A stretch of DNA of 64,000 bases from assembly GCA_031260975.1 (NCBI GenBank), contig JAISKJ010000003.1:293758-357757 (forward strand), given 5' to 3'. The notes below the pieces were generated by a model, which had not been told where the DNA came from, searched no databases, and was given only the letters and a program-made list of their open reading frames with translations. The DNA comes from Christensenellaceae bacterium. Its GTDB lineage: Bacteria; Bacillota; Clostridia; Christensenellales; UBA1242. How positions within the stretch are numbered: position 1 is the stretch's first letter; the number at the start of each line of letters is the position of its first letter. Of the stretch, positions 48,768-57,226 are shown in pieces. A program made the translations under genes and the position numbers.

Positions 48768-49618
48768 TAGGCATAGTAGTAATAAACAAAGACAAGGGTT
48801 TTACATCAAATGATGCGGTTGTCAAAATCAAAAAGTTGACAGGACAAAAGAGAGTGGGGCATCTGGGAACGCTTGACCCTATGGCGACAGGAGTTCTGCC
48901 TGTATGCTTAGGTAAAGCGACGCGATTATTTGACCGATACTTAAAAAAAACCAAGACATATGCAGCTCATTTTAGGTTTGGAATGCTCACCGATACGCTT
49001 GATAGTGAAGGGGTAGTTTTACAAAAAAACGGTAAAATTCCGGACAGGGCATCGATTTTGGAGGTCTTAGATAGCTTTAGAGGCAAAATAATGCAAATTC
49101 CGCCTAAGTATTCAGCAAAAAATATAGGCGGAGTTCGTGCATATAAGTTGGCTAGACTTGGAGAGGAAGTTGAGCTGGCACCCAGGCAAGTTGAGGTGTT
49201 TAAGCTTGAGCTGCTTGGTCAGATTGATGATGAAACTTTTGAGTTTGAGATTGAATGCAGTGCAGGAACGTATATTCGAAGCCTTGGAAGAGACATTGGC
49301 GAAGCGCTTGATACATGTGCCGTAATGACAAAACTAACGAGGACCCGCTGCGGCGAGTTTGAACTAAAAGATGCGCTTCCGCTTGAGGGGCTCACGAAAC
49401 AAAAAATTGAAAACAACTTAGTTTCGCTTGAATCGGCGCTGAAGGATTTGCCGCAAATGACGTTGACGGGCGACGAATTTAAAAGATTAATGAGCGGACT
49501 GAAATTAATGAAATCTGACAGCGGTGAGTATCTAATTTTGTTTGAAAAAAAGGTTGTGGGTATAGGCAATGTCACAAATGGTGCAATTACACTTACTACA
49601 AATTTGTATGAGGATTGA
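48764..49618 (+). CDS. truB: tRNA pseudouridine-55 synthase TruB
   Basis: 284 residues. It makes Psi55 in tRNA. VGHLGTLDPMATGVLPVCLG contains the catalytic Asp38; KTYAAHFRFGMLTDTLDSEG and PPKYSAKNIGGVRAYKLAR are typical. Overlaps nrnA by 4 nt. The usual next gene ribF is absent and nfo follows instead. Confidence 0.95.
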   Translation: MIGIVVINKDKGFTSNDAVVKIKKLTGQKRVGHLGTLDPMATGVLPVCLGKATRLFDRYLKKTKTYAAHFRFGMLTDTLDSEGVVLQKNGKIPDRASILEVLDSFRGKIMQIPPKYSAKNIGGVRAYKLARLGEEVELAPRQVEVFKLELLGQIDDETFEFEIECSAGTYIRSLGRDIGEALDTCAVMTKLTRTRCGEFELKDALPLEGLTKQKIENNLVSLESALKDLPQMTLTGDEFKRLMSGLKLMKSDSGEYLILFEKKVVGIGNVTNGAITLTTNLYED

Positions 49619-49620
49619 TT

Positions 49621-50469
49621 ATGATAAGATTTGGCCCTGCGGGCAATAGCGAAATATTTTTTGAAGAGGGGCATAAAAGCAGCCTTGAAGCTCTTGCTTG
49701 GCTAAAAAAAAGAGGGCTTAGTGCCTATGAGTATCCATTTACACGCGGCATTAATATGAGTGAAGAACTTGCAAAAAAGCTGGGACAGGCAGCAAAAGAA
49801 AATGGGATAGAAATAAGCGTGCATGCACCGTATTATATAAATTTTGCGGGAAATAACCCAGATTTGCTTGAAAAAAGCTATGGTTATGTGATAAAATGTT
49901 TACATTACCTAAAACTTATCGGTGGCAAGAGGTGTGTTTTTCACCCCGGGACCTGCGGAAAAATGAAACGTGAGGATGCGCTCAAGCTTTTGAGAGAACG
50001 CATAACTGAGCTTGTTAAACGAGTGAGGGCAGCGGGGTTTGGTGACATGTATATTTGCCCCGAAACGATGGGTAAGCACGGGCAGCTGGGAACGTATCAA
50101 GAAATTGCTGAGCTTTGTGCAATTGACGAATGCTTGCTTCCTGCGGTTGACTTTGGGCATATAAATGCTTTTGAAGGGGGCAGTCTTAAAACCGAAGCGG
50201 ATTTCAAGCGGGTGGTGGATGAATTTATAGCTAAAATCGGGCTCCATCGTACTCGCAAGATACATATACATTTTTCTAAGATTGAGTATGGCGGTAAGGG
50301 CGAGGTAAGACATTTGACGTTTGAAGATAAAATTTTTGGACCCGAATTTGAGCCGCTATCAGAAGTATTAAAGCAATATAACATGGAACCGGTAATTATT
50401 TGCGAGTCAAATGGCACACAGGCTGAGGATGCAATGCAGATGAAAAAGATTTATGAAGAACTCAGATAA
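49621..50469 (+). CDS. nfo: Endonuclease IV family AP endonuclease
   Basis: 282 residues, TIM barrel of the AP endonuclease 2 family. It cuts DNA at abasic sites and uses three zinc ions. Metal-ligand segments: EISVHAPYYINFA, VFHPGT, CPETMGKHGQLGTYQE, AVDFGHINAFEGG, IHIHFSKIEYG and the final CESNG. The sequence is more divergent than classical Nfo, so a related sugar-isomerase-like function is not fully excluded. ATG 49621 follows GAGG by 7 nt. Confidence 0.82.
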   Translation: MIRFGPAGNSEIFFEEGHKSSLEALAWLKKRGLSAYEYPFTRGINMSEELAKKLGQAAKENGIEISVHAPYYINFAGNNPDLLEKSYGYVIKCLHYLKLIGGKRCVFHPGTCGKMKREDALKLLRERITELVKRVRAAGFGDMYICPETMGKHGQLGTYQEIAELCAIDECLLPAVDFGHINAFEGGSLKTEADFKRVVDEFIAKIGLHRTRKIHIHFSKIEYGGKGEVRHLTFEDKIFGPEFEPLSEVLKQYNMEPVIICESNGTQAEDAMQMKKIYEELR

Positions 50470-50478
50470 AAGATATAA

Positions 50479-50508
50479 GCGAAGCTTGCCGCTTTGCATA
50501 AGGAGGAA
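50479..50508 (+). promoter_or_regulatory. Hairpin and SD before efp
   Basis: GCGAAGC-TTGCC-GCTTTGC (one mismatch) is followed after 3-4 bases by AAGGAGG. A weaker member of the hairpin-then-SD group. Confidence 0.45.
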
Positions 50509-50514
50509 ATAAAT

Positions 50515-51072
50515 ATGATAGTAGCAGGAGATTTTAGGAAGGGTGCGACTTTTGAAATGGAGGGTAAAATTTATACCGTTGTTGATTTTCAGCATGTTAA
50601 GCCCGGCAAAGGGTCTGCGTTTGTGCGCACCAAAATTAAGAACATTGTAACAGGGCAGGTCCTTGAGCGCACTTTTAACCCGTCGGATAAATATCCGGTG
50701 GCGGTTATTGAAACCAAGGAGATGCAGTACCTTTATAATGAGGGAGGGCTTTATTACTTTATGGATACCGAAACTTATGATCAGGTTCCTTTTAATAAAG
50801 ATCAGGTTGAGGACACTATGCAGTATATTGTTGAAAATATGACAGCCACTGTTCAGTTTTATAAGGGTGAGGCCTTCAGTGTGGTTCCGCCAAACTTTGT
50901 AGAGCTCACTATTGTGGAGTGTGAGCAAGGCGTTCAGGGAGACACTTCGAAGGCGGGCGAAAAACCGGCAAAACTTGAAACGGGGCTGAGTGTCCGCGTG
51001 CCTCTATTTGTAAACAACGGCGATAAAATCAGAGTAGATACGAGAACAGGAACATATATCGAAAGAGCATAA
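50515..51072 (+). CDS. efp: Elongation factor P
   Basis: 185 residues. Relieves ribosome stalling at polyproline. The three-barrel fold is recognisable: [37 protein letters not shown] (Lys32 at the modification loop tip) and the C-terminal [29 protein letters not shown]. efp directly before spoIIIAA is common in clostridia. AAGGAGG before the ATG. Confidence 0.96.
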   Translation: MIVAGDFRKGATFEMEGKIYTVVDFQHVKPGKGSAFVRTKIKNIVTGQVLERTFNPSDKYPVAVIETKEMQYLYNEGGLYYFMDTETYDQVPFNKDQVEDTMQYIVENMTATVQFYKGEAFSVVPPNFVELTIVECEQGVQGDTSKAGEKPAKLETGLSVRVPLFVNNGDKIRVDTRTGTYIERA

Positions 51073-51083
51073 GCTCTTTTTTT
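51062..51083 (+). terminator. Terminator overlapping the efp stop codon
   Basis: AAAGAGC-ATAA-GCTCTTTTTTT; the stop codon lies in the loop. Confidence 0.85.
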
Positions 51084-51143
51084 GCGTCTATATGAAATAT
51101 CCTTTCGGCTACGCTTGCTCCTTTGCCCATCAACAGTTATTAC

Positions 51144-51179
51144 TTGCAAAGAAAATGATAAATATGCTATAATAAGTGC
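51144..51179 (+). promoter_or_regulatory. Promoter of the NUDIX pseudogene, leaderless
   Basis: TTGCAA (51144-51149), 18 nt, extended -10 TGCTATAAT (51165-51173), then 6 nt and ATG at 51180. No SD lies between. Confidence 0.6.
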
Positions 51180-51708
51180 ATGGATAAAATAATAAATGAG
51201 CGTAATAAAGTAAAAAAAACTATGGGGGGGGGGGAGCTGATAACTTATCTGAAAAGTTATTAGCCTTGAACGAAAACGGAGTATCAACGGGTGAATATTT
51301 TGACCGCGGATACATTCATGAAAATCATATTTTCCACAATGAAATTGCCTTATGGGTCATAAATCCTAAGACACAAGAGGTGTTGATGCAGCGGAGAAGC
51401 CCGCTTAAAAAACAAAATCCTAAACAAGCTCGGACTTTGTGCGGGGCCATGTGGTGGGAAGTGATACAATAGAAGAAACTTTGGTCACTGAAGCCAAAGA
51501 AGAGATAGGTCTGGAACTTTTGAAGAAAGAATTTACTATTCAATATGAAGAGCTTTCAGAGCTTTTATATATGAACTATAATGTGCTGCGCGAGCGTATG
51601 AAAAGCGGCTACAAGGAAATTGCGCCCAAGTGGGGCCCGCAGTATGAAGAGCTTTTTGCCAAATTTGATAAATTGTTTTTGAAGACAGAGTTTAAAACTT
51701 ATGAATGA
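51180..51708 (+). pseudogene. NUDIX hydrolase disrupted in two G-runs (or phase-variable)
   Basis: From ATG 51180 the frame reads MDKIINERNKVKKTM, then an 11-G tract (51224-51234), and stops at 51261. Adding one G would join it to the downstream frame, ENGVSTGEYFDRGYIHEN, IALWVINPKTQEVLMQRRS. A second break lies in GGGG (51443-51446): one more G would restore LCGGHVVGSDTIEETL and the NUDIX box GSDTIEETLVTEAKEEIGL. NUDIX proteins hydrolyse nucleoside-diphosphate-linked compounds; this one resembles the IPP isomerase/YfcD-like group in its N-terminus. Both breaks in G-runs could be real slippage, decay, or consensus errors. Confidence 0.75.
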
Positions 51709-51736
51709 CATATTTTAATTTGTCATTCTTTTTTAT
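51703..51736 (+). terminator. Terminator after the NUDIX gene
   Basis: GAATGACA-TATTTTAATT-TGTCATTC followed by TTTTTTATTT. Confidence 0.85.
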
Positions 51737-51847
51737 TTATCTATTGTAAGATTTTTTTTTTAGAGGCAGTTTTGTTAATTTTTAAAAGTGACAATGTTGG
51801 TTGCGCTTTTGTATAATGATAATTAAAATTTTGCGACATTTTGTGAT

Positions 51848-51876
51848 GAATATTCGGACAGGCTGAGCAATAGAAT
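51848..51876 (+). promoter_or_regulatory. Possible sigma-E promoter of the spoIIIA operon
   Basis: GAATATT (51848-51854), 14 nt, AATAGAAT (51869-51876). This fits the mother-cell sigma-E pattern (GNATATT, then CATACAMT) at 6 of 8 positions in the -10 and lies about 65 nt before spoIIIAA, where sigma-E control is expected from Bacillus. Confidence 0.5.
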
Positions 51877-51943
51877 GTATTAGGCAGATTTTGACTGATT
51901 TATTAGATTGGCCAGGTTTGCTCGGCAAGTTTTGAGAGGTGCT

Positions 51944-52855
51944 ATGGAAAATCTGTTGACGGAAAACTTAAGCAGTGTTGTTAAAAACTTTTTGCCGCAA
52001 GATAAGCTCAATGAGCTACGGCTAAGAGTAAATTTACCGGTTGTGGCAGTCGTAGGGGGCAAGCCCTACTATTTGGGCCCCAAGGGCCTCAGCGGCAGTC
52101 AGACTGATGCTATAATTTGTGACAGCGACACGCTTCTTGAGATTGTAAAGCGGGCAAGTGAATATTCGCTTTATGCCGTCAACCATCAACTAAAGCAGGG
52201 GTTTATTACGGTTTTGGGTGGAATAAGGGTTGGAATATGCGGAGAGGTGGTGATTGAAAATCATCGGGTTAAGACCATAAAAAACTTTACGGGCCTAAAT
52301 ATTCGCATACCTCATCAGGTTAAGAACTGTTCACTTAATGTATTCGGGCTTCTGATGCAGGGAAAGTTTCTTAATACACTTGTGATTTCACCTCCTGGAT
52401 GCGGAAAAACAACATTCATTAGAGACATTTTATGGCAGCTGAGCGAGCATAATTATTGCTATAATATTTTGCTGGTTGATGAGCGCTATGAAATTGCAAA
52501 TTGCCTAAACGGCAAGCCTCAGCTGGATGTTGGCAAATTTACCGATGTCTATAGCGGATGCAACAAACTCTATGGTTTTGAAAATGGGGTAAGGAGCATG
52601 CGCCCCGACATTGTGGCAACAGACGAACTCGCGAACGAAGCGGATATAAACGCTCTGAGTTACGTTGCGTGTTGCGGTGTAGGAGTAATAAGCAGTGTAC
52701 ATGCAAATGGTATAGAAGACCTGAAAAATAAGCCCGCATTTGAAAAGCTACTTCAAAACAAGATTTTCAAACGGTTTGTGGTGCTGTCAAACAAAAAGGG
52801 GCCCGGCACCATTGAGGCTGTATATGATGAGAATCTGAGAGGGATAGCAGTTTGA
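51944..52855 (+). CDS. spoIIIAA: Stage III sporulation protein AA (secretion-type ATPase)
   Basis: 303 residues. Mother-cell ATPase of the SpoIIIA-SpoIIQ channel, related to type II/IV secretion ATPases. Walker A SPPGCGKTT (149-157), ILLVDERYEIA (Walker B region), and SMRPDIVATDELANEADINAL, SSVHANG. ATG 51944 follows GAGAGGT. Stop overlaps spoIIIAB (TTGA). Confidence 0.95.
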   Translation: MENLLTENLSSVVKNFLPQDKLNELRLRVNLPVVAVVGGKPYYLGPKGLSGSQTDAIICDSDTLLEIVKRASEYSLYAVNHQLKQGFITVLGGIRVGICGEVVIENHRVKTIKNFTGLNIRIPHQVKNCSLNVFGLLMQGKFLNTLVISPPGCGKTTFIRDILWQLSEHNYCYNILLVDERYEIANCLNGKPQLDVGKFTDVYSGCNKLYGFENGVRSMRPDIVATDELANEADINALSYVACCGVGVISSVHANGIEDLKNKPAFEKLLQNKIFKRFVVLSNKKGPGTIEAVYDENLRGIAV

Positions 52856-53352
52856 AGATAATACTTTTGGCAGCGGTTTTTATTTGCACTACGATGATTG
52901 GGGTTGGAGTCTCAGCGTATTTTGGCAGGCGTGTCAGGTTCTATTCTAATATGATAAAGTTTTGTGAAATAATGCTGAGCGAAATAACTTTTTTGCATAC
53001 CAAGCTGGGAAATTTAATTCAGACAAACATTGATAGGTTTAATAGCCCATTTAAAACCGTTTTAGAAGAATTCAAACAATATCTAGACCATAGCAAAACA
53101 ATTGACGATTTCATAAAAACTTGTCAAACACAACTAGTTTTTTTACGTCCTGACGAACGAGCGGTGGTGAGCGATTTTTTCAAACACCTAGGTGAAATGG
53201 ATGAAGAGGGTGAGAGCGGGAATATAAAAAATTATATCTCCGAGTTTAAACGAATAGCCGAAAACTGTGAAAAAGACAAGAGTAGGTTTGGAGGGCTATT
53301 TGTTAAACTTGGAATAGCGGCCGGAGCTGTGCTGGTGATAATATTATTATAA
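52852..53352 (+). CDS. spoIIIAB: Stage III sporulation protein AB
   Basis: 166 residues. GspF-like membrane protein: an N-terminal helix (IILLAAVFICTTMIGVGVSAYFG), a cytoplasmic helical domain (SNMIKFCEIMLSEITFLHTKLGNLI; VVSDFFKHLGEMD), and a C-terminal helix (KLGIAAGAVLVIILL). TTG start overlapping the spoIIIAA stop by 4 nt. Confidence 0.9.
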   Translation: MKIILLAAVFICTTMIGVGVSAYFGRRVRFYSNMIKFCEIMLSEITFLHTKLGNLIQTNIDRFNSPFKTVLEEFKQYLDHSKTIDDFIKTCQTQLVFLRPDERAVVSDFFKHLGEMDEEGESGNIKNYISEFKRIAENCEKDKSRFGGLFVKLGIAAGAVLVIILL

Positions 53353-53387
53353 GTTTGCTATTATCGACCGACGGCGGGGGCACCCAT

Positions 53388-53450
53388 GTTTGCATAATAC
53401 TATGCAAACTTTTATGATATACACCATATCTTGGCACAGTATTATGCAAA
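53388..53450. repeat. Alternative stems between spoIIIAB and spoIIIAC
   Basis: GTTTGCATA-ATAC-TATGCAAAC (53388-53409) is a perfect hairpin. A further GTATTATGCAAA (53439-53450) can instead pair with TTTGCATAATAC (53389-53400). The two folds exclude each other in the middle of the spoIIIA operon. Confidence 0.55.
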
Positions 53451-53481
53451 AAACCACAATATGTATGGTATAGGGGGCATT

Positions 53482-53679
53482 ATGGGATATGACATCATTT
53501 TTAAGATAGCGGCTGTAGGAATTTTGACGGCGGTTGTTGTGCAGGTCTTAAAGAACATAAATAAGGATGAAATTGCCACAGTTGTGTCGCTTGCGGGAGT
53601 TGTGGTTGTTTTACTTATGGTGGTGGGACTAATCAGCGAATTGTTTGAAACTGTTAAGAATTTATTTTTACTATACTGA
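53482..53679 (+). CDS. spoIIIAC: Stage III sporulation protein AC
   Basis: 65 residues, two hydrophobic helices: IIFKIAAVGILTAVVVQVLKN and EIATVVSLAGVVVVLLMVVGLI. Normal length for SpoIIIAC. ATG 53482 follows GGGGG by a few bases; the upstream frame to 53431 has no SD. Confidence 0.9.
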   Translation: MGYDIIFKIAAVGILTAVVVQVLKNINKDEIATVVSLAGVVVVLLMVVGLISELFETVKNLFLLY

Positions 53680-53687
53680 GGTGGCCT

Positions 53688-54077
53688 ATGCTTGACCTTT
53701 TCAAAATTCTGGGAGTGGGGATAGTTACTACTGTAGCTGTGCTCATCACAAGACAAATTAAAACCGAATATGCGGTGTTTGTAGGGCTTGCCGGCAGTAT
53801 AATAATAGTGATATTAATCATAAATCAGCTCTCTTTTGTGGTGGGTTATTTTGGAGAGGTAATAAATCGTACGGGGCTTGACCCTACTTTATTTACAGCA
53901 ATACTTAAAATTGTAGGAGTAGGATATATCACCGAATTTGTGGCCAACATTTGCTCCGACGCCGGAAGCAACAGCACAGGAGACAAGGTATTGCTCGCCG
54001 GTAAGGTTGTAATTTTATGCTTAGCTCTTCCTATAATAACGGCCCTGCTTGACATAGTGATAGGTATATTGCCATGA
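53688..54077 (+). CDS. spoIIIAD: Stage III sporulation protein AD
   Basis: 129 residues, three to four membrane helices; homologous in part to SpoIIIAC (both have a VGI-TAV first helix). ILKIVGVGYITEFVANICSDAGSN is the family hallmark. GAGGT before the ATG. Overlaps spoIIIAE by 4 nt. Confidence 0.92.
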   Translation: MLDLFKILGVGIVTTVAVLITRQIKTEYAVFVGLAGSIIIVILIINQLSFVVGYFGEVINRTGLDPTLFTAILKIVGVGYITEFVANICSDAGSNSTGDKVLLAGKVVILCLALPIITALLDIVIGILP

Positions 54078-55273
54078 AGAAAAAAAATTTAAAACGCTTG
54101 TTTCTGGTGCTGATTATTTTAATCTTGTCACCGCTTGTTTTTAGCGGCGGACAAGCCATAGCTTATGCTGACGACGAAAATTCTGCCGAGGAAGAACTGC
54201 AACAAAATGTGGACAAGCAGCTGGATGGTTTTGACTTTGGTGGGCTTGACCAGATTTTGTCGCAGTTTGGAAATAGCGAGCAGGGAATTTTTGGCGGTGG
54301 GAGCTTTCTTGATAAAGTCAGAAAGCTTATTTCGGGAGAATTCGGTGCAAATTTCGGTGATTTTTTTTCCTATCTTTTTGCTCTTCTGTTTGATGACCTT
54401 CTGGGAGTTGTGCCGGTGCTTGCTACTATTGTTGCCATTGCCATTGTGTGTAGCTTTATCAGCCAGATAAATTCGCAGAAATCAAAATCAATCAGCAATG
54501 TAATTTACTTTGTGTGCTTTGGCGCCATTGTAGTGCTTACATTTTCGGTATGTCAGGAGCTTATAGGAATTACACAGCAGACCTTGTTTAGCATAAAAGC
54601 TCAGATGGAAATAGTCTTTCCAATTCTGCTTACGCTTATTGCTTCGATAGGCGGAGTGGTCACCGTTTCGGCATTTCAGCCGGCCATTGCGTTTTTGCTG
54701 GTAGCAATAATGGAGATTTTTACTGTAGTCATAATTCCGCTGTTTATTTTCACTCTTGCGTTTAATGTGGTGGGCAATCTATCGTCGAGCATAAAGCTTG
54801 AAAAGTTTGCAGGGTTTTGCAACAGCCTGTTTAAGTGGATTATCGGAATAGTCTTTACGATATTCATAGCCTTTATCACAATTCAGGGAATAACTGCATC
54901 GGCAGTGGACGGAGTGTCGATTAAAACAGCAAAGTTTGCGATAAAAAGCTATATACCTGTACTTGGGGGATATCTGTCGGACGGGCTTAATTTGATTATG
55001 GCAAGCAGTATTCTGATTAAAAATGCTGTAGGGGCTACAGGGTTGATACTGCTGATTGCCTCGGTTATTTCGCCGCTGGTCAAAATTCTGGTGTTTATGC
55101 TTGGCCTAAAGCTTGTTGCGGCAATAACCGAACCGCTTTGCGATGGCAGGATTTCAAACTTTTTAAGCGGGGTATCTAAGTGTTTGGTCATGCTTATTGT
55201 ATGTATTATCGGGGTGAGCTTTATGTATCTGGTAACAGCGGGGCTTTTAATGTGTCTAGCCAACGTAGTTTAG
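54074..55273 (+). CDS. spoIIIAE: Stage III sporulation protein AE
   Basis: 399 residues. Signal-like N-terminus (RLFLVLIILILSPLVFSGG), an acidic extracytoplasmic segment (DENSAEEELQQNVDKQLDGF), then about seven hydrophobic helices. Forms part of the mother-cell membrane platform of the sporulation channel. Ends in TAGLLMCLANVV. Confidence 0.93.
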   Translation: MKKKNLKRLFLVLIILILSPLVFSGGQAIAYADDENSAEEELQQNVDKQLDGFDFGGLDQILSQFGNSEQGIFGGGSFLDKVRKLISGEFGANFGDFFSYLFALLFDDLLGVVPVLATIVAIAIVCSFISQINSQKSKSISNVIYFVCFGAIVVLTFSVCQELIGITQQTLFSIKAQMEIVFPILLTLIASIGGVVTVSAFQPAIAFLLVAIMEIFTVVIIPLFIFTLAFNVVGNLSSSIKLEKFAGFCNSLFKWIIGIVFTIFIAFITIQGITASAVDGVSIKTAKFAIKSYIPVLGGYLSDGLNLIMASSILIKNAVGATGLILLIASVISPLVKILVFMLGLKLVAAITEPLCDGRISNFLSGVSKCLVMLIVCIIGVSFMYLVTAGLLMCLANVV

Positions 55274-55336
55274 TTTGGCACAAAATTTTAATAAAATCGG
55301 GCTGAAATGCTGTGTTAATTATGGCAGGAGGGCAGT

Positions 55337-55822
55337 GTGGGGGCGATTTCTATTTGGCTTTTGAGCATTGTCGGGGTGATTTTAATTACTGTTATGGTTG
55401 AAATTATTATCCCTGAGGGGCAAATGAATAAATATATCAAGGGCGTGCTTAGCATCATTACTGTTTTTGTTGTGGTTCTGCCGCTACCTTACTTGTCGGT
55501 TGACAAGCTGGACTTCGGTAGATTTTTCAACAGTTCGGTGGATGTTGACGACAGGTTTATTGAAAATCTGAATCGTCAGAAAATATTGGAGTATGAAAAT
55601 ATAATTGAGCGCACGCTTGCGCAAAATGGGTTTAATGGTGCGTCGGTTGAGGTTTTAGGAGACTTGACCAAGCCCAACATGAAGATAGATACGGTGAATG
55701 TCAATCTGGCTTTGCTTGTTCTGTCTGACCCGCAGCTGAATATAAATAGAAATGAAAAGATAGAGGCGATAATTCTTGCTGTGGTAGATATAAAAAAGGA
55801 GAATATAAATCTGTATGGATAG
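55337..55822 (+). CDS. spoIIIAF: Stage III sporulation protein AF
   Basis: 161 residues: two N-terminal helices (WLLSIVGVILITVMVEIIIP, YIKGVLSIITVFVVVLPLP) and a soluble C-terminal ring-building-like domain. GTG 55337 is used because GGAGG lies 5 nt upstream. Overlaps spoIIIAG by 8 nt. Confidence 0.88.
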   Translation: MGAISIWLLSIVGVILITVMVEIIIPEGQMNKYIKGVLSIITVFVVVLPLPYLSVDKLDFGRFFNSSVDVDDRFIENLNRQKILEYENIIERTLAQNGFNGASVEVLGDLTKPNMKIDTVNVNLALLVLSDPQLNINRNEKIEAIILAVVDIKKENINLYG

Positions 55823-56366
55823 CGCAAAGCCTAAAAAGAACCTATTTTCGGGTAAATTGTTCAGTAAACTCAAAGCAGTTAAGCATATCGAAATTTATAT
55901 TGCAATTCTTGCCTGCGCCGTTATTTTGCTTATTTATTTTTCCGGATTTGGGTCCAACCAAACTGCAGAGGATGTGGAGTATGTTTCTATAAATGCCTAC
56001 GCTGCCGAAATGGAACAGAAGCTTCAGAGAACTCTCAGCGGGATTGCCGGAGCAGGAGATGTAAAAGTTATGATTACCTTTGAGTCGGGTCTGGAGCGGA
56101 TTATTGCTTATTCAAGCGAGGAAAAGGAAACGACCACCACTAATTCAAATGGTACAACAACAACGGTGACTGTTGTTCAGACGCCCATAATTGTGGGTCA
56201 GGGGTCAAATTCGGGGCCTATACTTTTGGGTGAAAAGCTGCCTAAACCCTTGAGTGTGCTGGTTGTTGCCAGCGGGGCCTCTGACACAAAGGTGAAATTG
56301 AGTTTGCTGTTGGCAGTTGAAACGCTGCTTAAGGTGCCGGCAGGGAATATTCAGATATTGTGTTAA
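55815..56366 (+). CDS. spoIIIAG: Stage III sporulation protein AG
   Basis: 183 residues. One membrane helix (about 27-43, IYIAILACAVILLIYFSG) and a ring-building-motif domain (YAAEMEQKLQRTLSGIAGAGDVKVMITFESG). The loop EKETTTTNSNGTTTTVTVVQ is the insertion typical of SpoIIIAG, which forms the large ring of the channel. Confidence 0.92.
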   Translation: MDSAKPKKNLFSGKLFSKLKAVKHIEIYIAILACAVILLIYFSGFGSNQTAEDVEYVSINAYAAEMEQKLQRTLSGIAGAGDVKVMITFESGLERIIAYSSEEKETTTTNSNGTTTTVTVVQTPIIVGQGSNSGPILLGEKLPKPLSVLVVASGASDTKVKLSLLLAVETLLKVPAGNIQILC

Positions 56367-56376
56367 ATTTGAATGT

Positions 56377-56475
56377 GCGGTTTTGTCCGGCGCACCGGCG
56401 CGCCGGAAGGTCGGCACCGCCGTAGGTGGTGGCTGGCCTTTAAAAAAGCCTGCAGGCTTTTTTGCGCAAAACCGC
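56377..56475. repeat. Nested GC-rich hairpins between spoIIIAG and spoIIIAH
   Basis: Outer GCGGTTTTG (56377-56385) pairs with CAAAACCGC (56467-56475). Inside lie a CCGGCGC..GCGCCGG stem and AAAAAAGCCTGCAGGCTTTTTT (56442-56463), which is a good terminator. The remaining bases of this 311-base gap (56367-56677) hold no gene; AGGAGG at 56664 serves spoIIIAH. spoIIIAH may thus be partly uncoupled from the operon. Confidence 0.6.
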
Positions 56476-56677
56476 TCGTATTATATACACATGAAAATAT
56501 AATTTTGTATCATTATAGATTGTCGTTTGGGGTTTATAAAATAGCCTGCTGCATTGCGGCACAAAAAAGCGCGGTTTTTGCAGTAGTTTGACGGATTGTT
56601 GCAATTTTTGCAGCTTTCATAAACATAGTCATACATTTGGATTTTGCTAAATAAATATATTGTAGGAGGATAAATAA

Positions 56678-57163
56678 ATGTTATCTAAAAAGAAGAAGAT
56701 TATAATTTTGTGCACCATGGTGGCGCTATTGGTGGTTACAGGATATTTAAATATTATGTTTAATAACCAAGCGATAAACACATCCACAGGCGGTGGTGAC
56801 GAAACGCAGGCTGCAGGCTTTTTTATAACATACCGAGCTGACCGAACTCAGGCCAGAACCGAGGCTATTGCTTATTATGATGCTATTATTTCAAGTGCTT
56901 CAAGTTCGAGTGAGGCCAAGACTTTGGCTGAAACCAAGAAGGCTGAAATTGTGGCAACCATGACACTTGAGCTTAATATGGAAGGGCTTATTAAGGCCAA
57001 AGGTTTTGAGGATGTTATTGCAAGCTGCAGTGACAGCTATATAAATATTCTCGTCAAGAGTGCGGAGCTGACTGAGGTAGAAGTAGCTCAGATTGTTGAA
57101 GTTGTGCAGAGCCAAACACAAAAGGATATTGACTATATTAAAATAATTCCTGTTGAGACCTAA
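56678..57163 (+). CDS. spoIIIAH: Stage III sporulation protein AH
   Basis: 161 residues. One N-terminal helix (IIILCTMVALLVVTGYLNIMF), then a ring-forming YscJ-like domain (FITYRADRTQARTEAIAYYDAII..EIVATMTLELNMEGLIKAKGF). Faces the forespore and binds SpoIIQ in Bacillus. AGGAGG before the ATG. Somewhat shorter than the Bacillus protein. Confidence 0.92.
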   Translation: MLSKKKKIIILCTMVALLVVTGYLNIMFNNQAINTSTGGGDETQAAGFFITYRADRTQARTEAIAYYDAIISSASSSSEAKTLAETKKAEIVATMTLELNMEGLIKAKGFEDVIASCSDSYINILVKSAELTEVEVAQIVEVVQSQTQKDIDYIKIIPVET

Positions 57164-57169
57164 ATTAAC

Positions 57170-57199
57170 TTGTCAAAAGCGGGTGTAGTGTGTTATACT
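57170..57199 (+). promoter_or_regulatory. Promoter of the asp23-nusB-xse unit
   Basis: TTGTCA (57170-57175), 18 nt, extended -10 TGTTATACT (57191-57199). Confidence 0.65.
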
Positions 57200-57226
57200 G
57201 ACTCCGTCTAATGGAGAGTTTAAACT

